Positions 5,756 to 5,810 of a DNA stretch of 5,810 nucleotides are shown piece by piece; the first letter of the stretch is position 1; each line of letters starts with the position of its first letter. This DNA comes from Actinomycetes bacterium (lineage in GTDB: Bacteria > Actinomycetota > Aquicultoria > CAJVYJ01 > JAUVQD01). The translations under genes were made by a program, and so were the position numbers. The notes under the pieces are model-generated. The model was not told the DNA's origin. It searched no databases and saw only the letters and a program-made list of their open reading frames with translations. The stretch spans positions 1 through 5,810 of the forward strand of contig JAUVQD010000099.1 in assembly GCA_030598355.1 (NCBI GenBank), given 5' to 3'.

Positions 5756-5810
5756 ATAATTATCACTTGCTCAACCTGCCTTCTTTTGCTTTAATATAAT
5801 TCTGTCCACG

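Noticed and set aside
5795..5800. TATAAT on the plus strand at the right edge
   Set aside because: No -35 at a usable distance (the nearest TTGCTC would need a 22-nt spacer) and any downstream gene is outside the window. A minus-strand TATATT overlapping it would need a -35 beyond the window.

Overview
This window looks like bacterial chromosome of moderate GC content, from an organism that uses System II (ResB/CcsA) cytochrome c maturation. An oxygen-sensitive, BchE-like radical SAM enzyme and a sulfur-trafficking cassette suggest an anaerobic or facultatively anaerobic lifestyle. System II occurs in Actinobacteria, Firmicutes, Deltaproteobacteria, Cyanobacteria and others. I cannot assign a phylum from this sequence alone.

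The left third (1-1320, plus strand) is a sulfur-transfer cassette. It holds the C-terminal part of a NifS/IscS-type cysteine desulfurase (its N-terminus lies outside the window), a DsrE/DsrF/DrsH-like protein, and a TusA-type sulfurtransferase. Gaps are short (43 and 11 nt) and both downstream genes have good Shine-Dalgarno sites, so they probably form one operon. The likely job is cysteine desulfurase to TusA/DsrE persulfide relay.

The rest (1322-5628) is on the minus strand. In transcription order it holds resB and ccsA (overlapping by 8 nt, together the System II heme transporter/cytochrome c synthetase), a small three-helix membrane protein of unknown function with two membrane-associated histidines, and a cobalamin-binding radical SAM protein resembling the anaerobic Mg-protoporphyrin monomethyl ester cyclase BchE. 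The radical SAM gene has its own well-formed extended -10 promoter. Its stop codon lies 1 nt from the tusA stop, and an imperfect hairpin spans both stops.

The right end (5629-5810, 182 nt) has no gene I can support. It contains a REP/RAYT-like palindrome built from GGGACA(T/C)GT arms, with an extra direct copy of one arm, lying upstream of resB. It may also contain a weak resB promoter so close to the start codon that the mRNA would be nearly leaderless.

The most interesting points are the BchE-like enzyme placed with heme-handling genes where no other chlorophyll gene is visible, the cysteine desulfurase with Leu where the family has its substrate-binding Arg, and the repeat structure upstream of resB.
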